Part shown: positions 37,936-44,251 of the stretch, piece after piece
Position numbering within the stretch: position 1 is the stretch's first letter
Layout of the letters: each line of letters starts with the position of its first letter
Assembly (NCBI GenBank): GCA_963772265.1
Contig: CAVYWS010000004.1
Coordinates: 186,001-250,000, forward strand
Length of the DNA: 64,000 nucleotides
Source of the DNA: Mayfieldus sp963772265
Lineage (GTDB): Bacteria; Actinomycetota; Thermoleophilia; Solirubrobacterales; 70-9
Reading direction: 5' to 3'
Made by a program: the position numbers and the translations under genes
Notes under the pieces: generated by a model
Seen by the model: the letters and a program-made list of their open reading frames with translations, nothing else
Told to the model about the DNA's origin: nothing
Databases searched by the model: none

Positions 37936-38415
37936 CTAGGCGGCGCTGCCGACGGACACTTTGCTTTCGGGCGCCGCTTCGCGGGGCCCGGAGAACTCGA
38001 CCAGCTCCGCCAGCGTGGTTCCGGACAGCGCCTTGTTGACGCCGCCCTGCACCCGCGTCCAGAGCAGCTTCGTCGCGCAGGCCCGGTCACCGTCGTCCTC
38101 GTGCGAGCACAGCACCTTGCCCTCGGGGTCGTCGTAAAAGCACTCCATCGGGGCGATCTGGCCCTCGAGGGCCTCGACGACCTCGTTCATCGCGATCTGG
38201 TCGGCGGGCCGGGCGAGCTGATACCCGCCATGGGCGCCGCGCGTAGACCTGACCAGTCCGGCCTCGCGTAGCTTCGCGACCAGGTGCTCGAGGTAGCTGA
38301 GCGGCAGCCGCTCGGCCTCGGCGACCGCGCTGAGGGCAACCGGTTGGGAGCTCGGCTGGCGACCGAGCTCGACCATCAGGCGCACTCCGTATTCGGCTTT
38401 GGTCGAGAACAGCAT
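37936..38415 (-). CDS. Rrf2-family (IscR/SufR-like) transcriptional regulator
   Basis: 159 residues. Winged helix with MLFSTKAEYGVRLMVEL and LPLSYLEHLVAKLREAGLVR, then three cysteines at 92, 103 and 113 (MECFYDD, VLCSHEDD, RACATK) in the IscR-like C-X10-C-X9-C region that would hold an Fe-S cluster. It is the first gene of the suf block, so it should report cluster status and repress suf when clusters are sufficient. TAGGGT (38424-38429, minus strand) lies eight bases before the ATG inside the palindromic element 38421-38447, consistent with autoregulation. Confidence 0.9.
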   Translation of the reverse strand: MLFSTKAEYGVRLMVELGRQPSSQPVALSAVAEAERLPLSYLEHLVAKLREAGLVRSTRGAHGGYQLARPADQIAMNEVVEALEGQIAPMECFYDDPEGKVLCSHEDDGDRACATKLLWTRVQGGVNKALSGTTLAELVEFSGPREAAPESKVSVGSAA

Positions 38416-38420
38416 CGAGC

Positions 38421-38447
38421 TAAACCCTACCGTGTTGGTCGGTTATT
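38421..38447 (-). promoter_or_regulatory. Suf operator-like element upstream of rrf2-sufC-sufS-sufU
   Basis: Plus-strand halves TAAACCCTACC (38421-38431) and GGTCGGTTATT (38437-38447), five bases apart, an imperfect palindrome. It covers the -10 box of the Rrf2 gene. A near copy is found at 34426-34452 before the second suf block. Confidence 0.65.
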
Positions 38448-38491
38448 CCGAGCCGCGAGGCAAGCTGTCGCGGCAGAGGCATGTCAGCCGC

Positions 38492-38950
38492 TCACGGCGA
38501 GCCGACCCGGAACTCTTCCTGGTGGCGCTCAACGACCGCGGCGAGCTCATCGCCGTCCGGCGGCCGTCCTGCGGCCTGCGCCTCCTGGAACACCCGGGCG
38601 GTCGCCTCGAAGAAGTCCTCGGTTCGCAGCGCCGGCCGCGTCTCCCAGCTAGTCCGCGCCAGCTCCGGGCCCGGGTTCCACATCGCATGGACCACGCCGG
38701 GCTCGACCTCGAGCGAGTCGCCGGCGCGAAGCTCGCGCTCTTCGCCGTCGATACGAGCATGAAGGACACCCTCGAGGATCTCGAAGTGCTCAGTCTGCTT
38801 GGGGTGAAAATGCTCGAGCGGCGGCGTCGAGCTTGGCTGGTAGGTGGCCTCCATCTCGAGCAGCGCTCCGTCGGTGTCGGCCGCGGTCTGGACCAGACGC
38901 AGGCTGAACCCCGCCACCGGATTCTCGATCACGTCGCCGCTCTGCGCCAC
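38492..38950 (-). CDS. Cupin-domain protein
   Basis: 152 residues. A single cupin barrel with metal-ligand motif 1 HFHPKQTEHFEILEG (His-x-His ... Glu/His) and motif 2 around DSLEVEPGVVHAMWNPG. Small cupins of this type bind a metal and either catalyse simple reactions or sense small ligands. The 40-residue C-terminal helical tail (ALRTEDFFEATARVFQEAQA) is a common extension. The gene ends 77 bases before the start of the Rrf2 gene on the same strand, with the suf operator between, so they are probably separate units. Confidence 0.8.
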   Translation of the reverse strand: MAQSGDVIENPVAGFSLRLVQTAADTDGALLEMEATYQPSSTPPLEHFHPKQTEHFEILEGVLHARIDGEERELRAGDSLEVEPGVVHAMWNPGPELARTSWETRPALRTEDFFEATARVFQEAQAAGRPPDGDELAAVVERHQEEFRVGSP

Positions 38951-38964
38951 GGAATCGAGACTAG

Positions 38965-39586
38965 CTAGTGACGGCGGCTGATCGCGTCGCGGACCACCGA
39001 CCAGGGATTGATCCGCAGCCCGCCGGCGGCCGCATGCAGGGCGCGGCCCAGCGTCGACTCGCCGATCCGCTCCGGATCGGGAAGCTCCATCACCAACTCG
39101 GTGTGCCCGGAGGCGCTGCGCCTGGTGTGCGAGCCGCCGGGGGCAAGGTTCCGGAACAGATCCAGCGCCTCCGAGTTGTCGCTCATCACCAGGGCGACGA
39201 AGTGGTCGATCCCCTCTTCACGGGCGCGGCTCACGAGCCGCTTGAGAAGAGCAGTGGCGACGCCGTGGCCCTGCCAGGGGTCGCCGACCACCACCGCGAC
39301 CTCGGCTTCGGTGGGGTCTTCGCTGCGCACGTACCGGGCGACGCCGACGATCATCGCGTTCTCTGGGTTGACCGCGGCGATCGCCTCGTGGTCGTGGTGG
39401 TCGACCTCGGTCAGGTAGCTGAGGTCCTGCTCGCTGAGGCGGGGGAGGGGGGCGAAGAAGCGCCGGTAGCGGGTCTCGGGGCTAAGCCGCTCGAAGGCCT
39501 GGGCGATGCGGCGCCGGTCGCTCGGGCTGCACCGGCCGGATCAGCAGCTCGAGGCTGTCGCCGACGATGACGTGCTCGGCCTCCAT
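38965..39586 (-). CDS. GNAT-family acetyltransferase (frameshift near 39530)
   Basis: About 206 residues. The N-terminus from ATG 39586 (MEAEHVIVGDSLELLIRPVQ) and the rest are in different frames; after an indel near 39530 the second frame continues AQAFERLSPETRYRRFFAPL, then YLTEVDHHDHEAIAAVN, the opening typical of these GNATs, and VVGDPWQGHGVATALLKRL with the acetyl-CoA binding Q/R-x-x-G-x-G/A. The target is unknown; relatives include protein lysine acetyltransferase-like domains. The ATG directly follows the response regulator stop codon, so the two are cotranscribed. Confidence 0.8.
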
Positions 39587-40219
39587 CTACGGCTCGATCA
39601 GGCCGCGCCGGATCGCGTAGCGGACAAGCTCGACGCGGTCCCGCATGCCGAGCTTTCGCATCGCGTTTCCGCGATGGTTCTCGACCGTCTTCTCGGAGAG
39701 GTGCAGGATCTCGGCTATCTGGCGCGTCGTGTGGGCCTCGGCGACCAGCTTGACGATCTCCTCCTCGCGCGGTGTGAGCTCTTCGTCACTCTCGTCCCGC
39801 CCACCCTCCAGAAACTCCTTGATCAGGGTCTGCTGGGCGGCCGGGGTGAGGAACGGCTCGCCCCGCTGCACCGCGGCGATCGCCTCCAGCAGGTCGGCGT
39901 CGGCCTGTGTCTTGAGGACGTATCCCGAGGCGCCTGCCTTCAGCGCCTCGAACAGGTAGCGCTCGTCGTCGTGCATGGAGAGGATCAGAACCGCCACCTC
40001 CGGTGCCTGACGCTTGATCTCGCGCGTCACCTGGAGCCCGGTCAGCTTCGGCATCCGCACGTCGAGGATCGCCAGGTCGGGCCGTTCGCGGACCGCGATC
40101 TCGCGCGCCTCGGCTCCGTCGGCGGCCTCCCCGATCACCTCGATGTCGGGCTGGCGCTCGAGCAGCAGTCGCAACCCGGAGCGCACGATTCCGTGGTCAT
40201 CGGCGATCAGCACCCTCAT
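39587..40219 (-). CDS. NarL/LuxR-type response regulator
   Basis: 210 residues. Receiver domain 1-120 with Asp8-Asp9 and phosphoacceptor Asp53 (LAILDVRMP), and Lys in VLKTQAD; LuxR-type helix-turn-helix in the last 65 residues (LTPREEEIVKLVAEAHTTRQ, AEILHLSEKTVENHRGNAMR). Its cognate kinase is probably the HisKA_3 sensor encoded at 40614-41621 on the same strand. The ATG is six bases from a GATACT box that shares bases with the -10 of the divergent PRC gene. Targets unknown; a palindrome before htpX (41704-41719) is one candidate. Confidence 0.93.
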   Translation of the reverse strand: MRVLIADDHGIVRSGLRLLLERQPDIEVIGEAADGAEAREIAVRERPDLAILDVRMPKLTGLQVTREIKRQAPEVAVLILSMHDDERYLFEALKAGASGYVLKTQADADLLEAIAAVQRGEPFLTPAAQQTLIKEFLEGGRDESDEELTPREEEIVKLVAEAHTTRQIAEILHLSEKTVENHRGNAMRKLGMRDRVELVRYAIRRGLIEP

Positions 40220-40225
40220 GGCGCC

Positions 40226-40233
40226 AGTATCGT
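40226..40233. promoter_or_regulatory. Overlapping divergent -10 boxes
   Basis: On the plus strand TATCGT (40228-40233) ends six bases before GTG 40240. On the minus strand GATACT (40226-40231) ends six bases before ATG 40219. The two share four bases, so the polymerase cannot bind both at once. Only 20 bases separate the two start codons. Confidence 0.6.
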
Positions 40234-40239
40234 GGACCG

Positions 40240-40620
40240 GTGGGCGCGGAAGCCGGCGAGCCAAGCTCCTATCTGTCCCTTCACCCTGGCACCAGGGTGC
40301 TGAGTGCCGACGGGCAAGACGTCGGGGAGGTCTCGCACGTGCTCGCCGACCCCGAGAACGACATCTTCGACGGCATCGTGATCTCCGGCGCTCCTGAGCC
40401 GGGCGGGCACGCGTTCGCCGACGCCGCCCAGATCGATCAGATTCGCACCGACTCCGTCCTCCTTTCGCTCTCCGCCGAGGCCTGTCGCTCGCTGCCCCGC
40501 CCGTCCGCCAACCCGGCGGCGGTCGGGGCCTCCCCGGACGACACCGTCGAGCAGGGCGTCGGTGAGAAGCTGCAGGACAAGCTGCGCCGCGCCTGGGATC
40601 TGATCTCGGGCAATTACTGA
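40240..40620 (+). CDS. PRC-barrel-like domain protein, 126 residues
   Basis: The first 75 residues (YLSLHPGTRVLSADGQDVGE, VSHVLADPENDIFDGIVISG) have the V.s.dG..vG.v..v..d pattern of PRC-barrel domains. The C-terminal third is charged and ends in DKLRRAWDLISGNY. Actinobacterial PRC-barrel proteins of this size are often stress or envelope associated. No signal peptide or membrane segment. The GTG start follows the shared promoter described at 40226-40233. It overlaps the sensor kinase gene tail-to-tail by seven bases, lying between kinase and regulator in opposite orientation. Confidence 0.7.
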   Translation: MGAEAGEPSSYLSLHPGTRVLSADGQDVGEVSHVLADPENDIFDGIVISGAPEPGGHAFADAAQIDQIRTDSVLLSLSAEACRSLPRPSANPAAVGASPDDTVEQGVGEKLQDKLRRAWDLISGNY

Positions 40621-41621
40621 GGCCCGGGCGCCGGCAGCTCGACCGCGGGCTCGGTGCGAGCGTCGATGCGCAGCCACACGGTGGTTCCGTTGCCGGGCCG
40701 CGAGTGGATCTCGACGTCGCCGTCGACCAGCAGCGCCCGCTCGCGCATCCCCGCGATTCCAAGCCCCCCTTCGGCGGCCGCGAACGAAAATCCGCGGCCG
40801 TCGTCTGAGACCTTCAGCTCGACGCCGGCGTCGCTGTGCCGCAGCTCGACATTGATCGAGCCCGCCTCGCTGTGCTGGGCGGCATTCGAGAGCGCCTCCT
40901 GGGCGACCCTGTAGACGACAAGCTGCACGTCGTCGTCGAGGTCGGAGAAGTCGCCCTCGGACTCGAAGCTGGTCTCGACCTCGCGCTGCCGGCTCAGTTC
41001 CTCGAGCTGGCCGGCGATCGCCGCCTCAAGCCCGAGATCGTCGAGAGCCGTGGGGCGCAGCTGGCGGGCCAGCGAGAGCAGCTCCTCCATCGCCTGGTTG
41101 GCCAGCTTCCGGGTCTCCGCCAGCTCCGGCTCCAGCTCCGGCGGGGCCTCCTTGCGGGTTGCCTCGAGGCGCAGCAGGACCCCGGTCAGGGCCTGGTTGA
41201 CCTCGTCGTGCAGGTCGCGCGCCACCCGGGCCCGCTCTTCCTCCTGCGCTCGCAGGGCGGCGCGCGAGGCTCGCCTTCGCTCCGCCTCCAGCCGCCGCAG
41301 CATCCGCAGGTAGGCGAGCTCGATCCGCTCGACCTCCGCGGTTTCGCCCTTGCCGTCGATCGAGCTCGGAATGTGGGCCCGCGGCCGGCTCAGGTCGACC
41401 TTCTCCATGTCCTCGATCAGCTTCTCCAGCGGCATGAAGCGGGCACGCAGCAGGACCAGATTGGCGAGCAGGCCGAGACATGCCGCGACTCCGATCACCA
41501 GCAGGACCCGAGCCGTCTCGTTGATATCCAGCCCCGCCAGCAGCCCGACGGCGAGCGCCGCGGCGCAGATCAGCGCCACGTTGACCGCCACCACCTGACT
41601 GAACAGCGCGCGCCTTCTCAT
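40614..41621 (-). CDS. Sensor histidine kinase, HisKA_3 type
   Basis: 335 residues. Two membrane helices (about 10-30 and 38-58) with a very short outside loop, so sensing is probably within or near the membrane. A HAMP-like linker and coiled coil (95-130) follow. The phosphoacceptor is His138 in ARDLHDEVNQALTG. The HATPase domain carries AQEALSNAAQHSEA (N box), DDGRGF and GLGIAGMRERA (G boxes). Partner is probably the NarL-type regulator at 39587-40219, from which it is separated by the opposing PRC gene. Confidence 0.92.
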   Translation of the reverse strand: MRRRALFSQVVAVNVALICAAALAVGLLAGLDINETARVLLVIGVAACLGLLANLVLLRARFMPLEKLIEDMEKVDLSRPRAHIPSSIDGKGETAEVERIELAYLRMLRRLEAERRRASRAALRAQEEERARVARDLHDEVNQALTGVLLRLEATRKEAPPELEPELAETRKLANQAMEELLSLARQLRPTALDDLGLEAAIAGQLEELSRQREVETSFESEGDFSDLDDDVQLVVYRVAQEALSNAAQHSEAGSINVELRHSDAGVELKVSDDGRGFSFAAAEGGLGIAGMRERALLVDGDVEIHSRPGNGTTVWLRIDARTEPAVELPAPGPQ

Positions 41622-41636
41622 CTCCCCCGAAGCGTA

Positions 41637-41719
41637 GGCGCAGGCGTGGATGGGGGTCAGGAGGCGCGGGCGCAGGCGTGGATGGGTGCCGTGCGGGCGC
41701 TTCTAGGGGTTTCCCCCTA
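41637..41719. repeat. 18-bp direct repeat and 16-bp palindrome in the kinase-htpX interval
   Basis: The 175-bp interval 41622-41796 holds GGCGCAGGCGTGGATGGG twice (41637-41654 and 41669-41686, 32 bases apart), then TAGGGG-tttc-CCCCTA (41704-41719). The palindrome has perfect six-base arms and may be an operator for htpX or the kinase gene. A GATACT box lies near 41743. Confidence 0.6.
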
Positions 41720-41796
41720 TTTACGCATTCCGACTTGGTGGGGATACTTGTCTAGTCAATTCGGCCAGGAACGGCCAGACCAGGAGAACCCCGCAG

Positions 41797-42660
41797 ATGA
41801 CAACCACCAAGCGAACCACGTTTGGAGCCGGGCTCAGGACCACCATCCTGTTGGCGACCCTTTCCGGGCTGTTCGTCGCGATTGGATTTTTGATCGGCGG
41901 CAGCGGCACGGCTCTTCTCTTCCTCTTCATGGCAGCCCTTATGAACATGGGCTCCTACTTCTTCAGCGACAAGCTGGCGCTGAAGATGAGCGGCGCCAAG
42001 CCGATCTCGGAATCGGACGCCCCGCGGCTGTACCAGATCGTCCGCGAGCTCTGCACGCGAGCCGACCTGCCGATGCCGCGCCTCTACATGATCCCCGTCG
42101 ACCAGCCCAACGCCTTCGCAACCGGGCGCAACCCCAAGCACTCGGCTGTCGCGGTCACGAGGGGCATCATGCAGCTGCTGTCCGAGGACGAGCTGCGCGG
42201 TGTGCTCTCCCACGAGCTGGCCCACGTCAAGCACCGCGACATCCTGATCACGTCGGTTGCGGCGACGATCGGGGCCGCGATCACCTACCTGGGCTACATG
42301 CTGCTCTGGTTCGGTGGCGACGAGAACGACTCCCCGCTGGGGATCGTCGGTGCGCTGGCGATGGTCCTGCTCGCCCCGCTGGCGGCGTCGATCATCCAGC
42401 TCTCGATCTCGCGCCAGCGCGAGTACGCAGCCGACGCCGGCGGCGCCGAGCTGACCGGCAATCCCGAGTCGCTGGCCAGCGCTCTGCTGCGACTCGAGGA
42501 GGGTGCCAAGGCGATGCCGATGCAGGTCAACCAGGCCGCCGAGCCCCTTTACATCGTCAAGCCTTTCTCGGGCGGTGGGTTCGCGAGGCTTTTCTCCACC
42601 CATCCGCCAATTGAGGACCGGGTCCGCAGGCTTCGCCAGATGCGGCCCAGCCTCGCCTAA
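41797..42660 (+). CDS. htpX: HtpX-like M48 membrane metalloprotease
   Basis: 287 residues. Zinc motif HExxH is SHELAHVKHRD (His139, Glu140, His143) and the third ligand is Glu209 in SRQREYAADAGG. Two helices at the N-terminus (ILLATLSGLFVAIGFLI and ALLFLFMAALMNMGSYFF) and two between the motif and third ligand anchor it in the membrane. HtpX removes damaged or misfolded membrane proteins. AGGAGA (41782-41787) precedes ATG by nine bases. It has a long upstream region with repeats, suggesting stress control, and is followed by a strong hairpin. Confidence 0.94.
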   Translation: MTTTKRTTFGAGLRTTILLATLSGLFVAIGFLIGGSGTALLFLFMAALMNMGSYFFSDKLALKMSGAKPISESDAPRLYQIVRELCTRADLPMPRLYMIPVDQPNAFATGRNPKHSAVAVTRGIMQLLSEDELRGVLSHELAHVKHRDILITSVAATIGAAITYLGYMLLWFGGDENDSPLGIVGALAMVLLAPLAASIIQLSISRQREYAADAGGAELTGNPESLASALLRLEEGAKAMPMQVNQAAEPLYIVKPFSGGGFARLFSTHPPIEDRVRRLRQMRPSLA

Positions 42661-42683
42661 GCAGTTTCCTCTCACAGGAGCCC

Positions 42684-42709
42684 GGACGGGCCGCTTCGGC
42701 GGCCCGTCC
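42684..42709 (+). terminator. Hairpin with UUCG tetraloop after htpX
   Basis: Perfect 11-bp stem (GGACGGGCCGC 42684-42694 and GCGGCCCGTCC 42699-42709) closed by the very stable loop C-UUCG-G. It starts 23 bases after the htpX stop. No T-run follows, so it may rely on Rho or act by stabilising the 3' end. Confidence 0.6.
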
Positions 42710-42743
42710 ACCCTGCCCGGATCGGCCGTCTCAGCGCCAGCGC

Positions 42744-42758
42744 TATACTTTTTGAAGT
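42744..42758 (+). promoter_or_regulatory. Candidate sulfur-regulon operator and -10 box upstream of rhodanese-moeB
   Basis: TATACT (42744-42749) is a near-consensus -10. It overlaps the near-palindrome ACTTTTTGAAGT (42747-42758). The 15-base word matches the cysM promoter at 52841-52855 at 13 positions (TAYACTTTTTRAAGT). The two downstream genes act in the same pathway. Confidence 0.65.
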
Positions 42759-42800
42759 GCTAGAGTTCCGATCCGAATTGGGGGAATTGGGCGCCCAGCG

Positions 42801-43961
42801 ATGACCACCGACCAGGCAACAAAGTCGAAGATCGAAGAGATCAGCCCCGCCGAGGCGGCGAAGGAGATCGAATCCGGCGAGGTCGTCCTCGTCGACACCC
42901 GTGAGCCGCACGAGTACGACGAGGCTCACATCGAAGGAGGACGGCTCGTGCCTCCCGGAATCCTCACCGACGAGATCGCTTCTGTGATCCCGGACCGCTC
43001 CCAGCGGGTGATCCTCTACTGCCGCAGCGGCAACCGCTCCGGCAAGGCTGCCGAGGAGATGGCCGAGCTCGGCTACGAGAACCTCGCCAACGTCGGCGGC
43101 GGCATCCTCGCCTGGCAGGAGGAGGGGCTGCCGGTCGTCGAGGCTGCGGGGCTCACGCCCGAGCAGCGGATGCGCTACTCGCGCCACACCCTGATCCCCG
43201 AGGTCGGGGTCGACGGGCAGATCAAGCTTCTCAACGCGAAGGTACTGCTGATCGGGGCGGGCGGGCTTGGCTCGCCGGCGGCCCTCTACCTGGCCGCGGC
43301 CGGGATCGGCACGCTGGGGATCGTCGACGACGACCTGGTCGACGAGTCGAACCTGCAGCGCCAGGTGATCCACAACACGGCGCGGGTCGGCACTCCCAAG
43401 ACGGAGTCCGCGAAGCAGACGATCGAGGCGCTGAACCCGGACGTCAACGTCGTCGAGCACCGCACCCGCCTCGACGCCTCCAACATCCTCGAGATCATCA
43501 AGGACTACGACATCCTGGTCGACGGCGCCGACAACTTCCCCACCCGCTATCTGCTCAACGACGCCTCGGTGCGGCTGCGAAAGCCGGTCATCTCGGCCTC
43601 GATCCTCACCTTCGACGGTCAGATCTCGACCTTCGTGCCCTTCGAGGGCCCCTGCTACCGCTGCCTGTACCCGACCCCGCCGCCGGCCGAGCTTGCCCCG
43701 AGCTGCTCGGAGAACGGGGTGCTGGGAGTGATGGCGGGGATCATGGGCCTGCTGCAGGCCAACGAGGTGATCAAGCTGGTGATCGGCAAGGGCGAGCCCC
43801 TGGTCGGGCGCCTGCTGCTGTTCGAGGCCCTGTCGACTTCGTTCACCGAGCTCAAGGTCCGCCGCGATCCCGAGTGCCCGATCTGCGGCGAGAACGCGCC
43901 CGAGCTCGCCGAGTCCGAGATGGGCCAGTTCCCGGACTACGAAGCGTTCTGCGCCGGCTGA
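42801..43961 (+). CDS. Rhodanese-MoeB/ThiF fusion: sulfur-carrier adenylyltransferase/sulfurtransferase
   Basis: 386 residues. N-terminal rhodanese (about 10-110) with active-site loop YCRSGNRS (Cys74), then the ThiF/MoeB domain with YSRHTLIPEVG, nucleotide loop LLIGAGGLGSPAALYL, LQRQVIHNT, and zinc cysteines in CYRCLYP and CPICGEN; APSCSENGVLGV holds the catalytic Cys. It would adenylate the C-terminus of the CysO-like protein encoded 14 bases downstream and load sulfur on it. In mycobacterial MoeZ the rhodanese is C-terminal, so the domain order here is reversed. Expression is probably set by the operator at 42744-42758. Confidence 0.9.
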   Translation: MTTDQATKSKIEEISPAEAAKEIESGEVVLVDTREPHEYDEAHIEGGRLVPPGILTDEIASVIPDRSQRVILYCRSGNRSGKAAEEMAELGYENLANVGGGILAWQEEGLPVVEAAGLTPEQRMRYSRHTLIPEVGVDGQIKLLNAKVLLIGAGGLGSPAALYLAAAGIGTLGIVDDDLVDESNLQRQVIHNTARVGTPKTESAKQTIEALNPDVNVVEHRTRLDASNILEIIKDYDILVDGADNFPTRYLLNDASVRLRKPVISASILTFDGQISTFVPFEGPCYRCLYPTPPPAELAPSCSENGVLGVMAGIMGLLQANEVIKLVIGKGEPLVGRLLLFEALSTSFTELKVRRDPECPICGENAPELAESEMGQFPDYEAFCAG

Positions 43962-43962
43962 C

Positions 43963-43975
43963 TAGGATCAAACCC
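43963..43975 (+). promoter_or_regulatory. Leaderless-type promoter of the sulfur-carrier gene, -10 box TAGGAT
   Basis: TAGGAT (43963-43968) ends seven bases before ATG 43976, just after the moeB stop. The gene may thus be transcribed both with moeB and alone. Confidence 0.45.
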
Positions 43976-44251
43976 ATGGCGACGGTGAAGATCCCGCCCG
44001 TTCTGCGTGCGCAGACGGGGGGAGAAGCAGAGGTCAGCATCGAGGGGGCGACGGTCGGGGAGGCGCTGCGCTCCCTCGCTGAACACCATCCCGACACCGC
44101 GGAGCAGCTCTTCTCCCCGGACGGTGAGCTGAACCGCTACGTCAACGTCTACCTCAACGACGAGGACGTCCGGGTCCTGGACGGGCTCGAGACCGCGGTT
44201 TCCGACGGCGACACAGTCGTGATCCTGCCGGCGATGGCCGGCGGGCGCTAG
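43976..44251 (+). CDS. CysO/MoaD/ThiS-like sulfur-carrier protein
   Basis: 91 residues with the ubiquitin-like fold pattern: KIPPVLRAQTGGEAEVSIEG, YVNVYLNDEDVRVLDGLETA and DGDTVVILPAMAGGR. RYVNVYLNDEDVR and VVILPAMAGG are the CysO-type blocks. The C-terminus is Gly-Gly-Arg, one residue beyond the usual Gly-Gly that is adenylated, so a trimming step is implied or the tail is tolerated. With MoeB-rhodanese (adjacent), CysM (52876) and Mec (54668) this makes a complete carrier-dependent cysteine pathway. It converges on the SARP gene with a four-base overlap. Confidence 0.88.
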   Translation: MATVKIPPVLRAQTGGEAEVSIEGATVGEALRSLAEHHPDTAEQLFSPDGELNRYVNVYLNDEDVRVLDGLETAVSDGDTVVILPAMAGGR

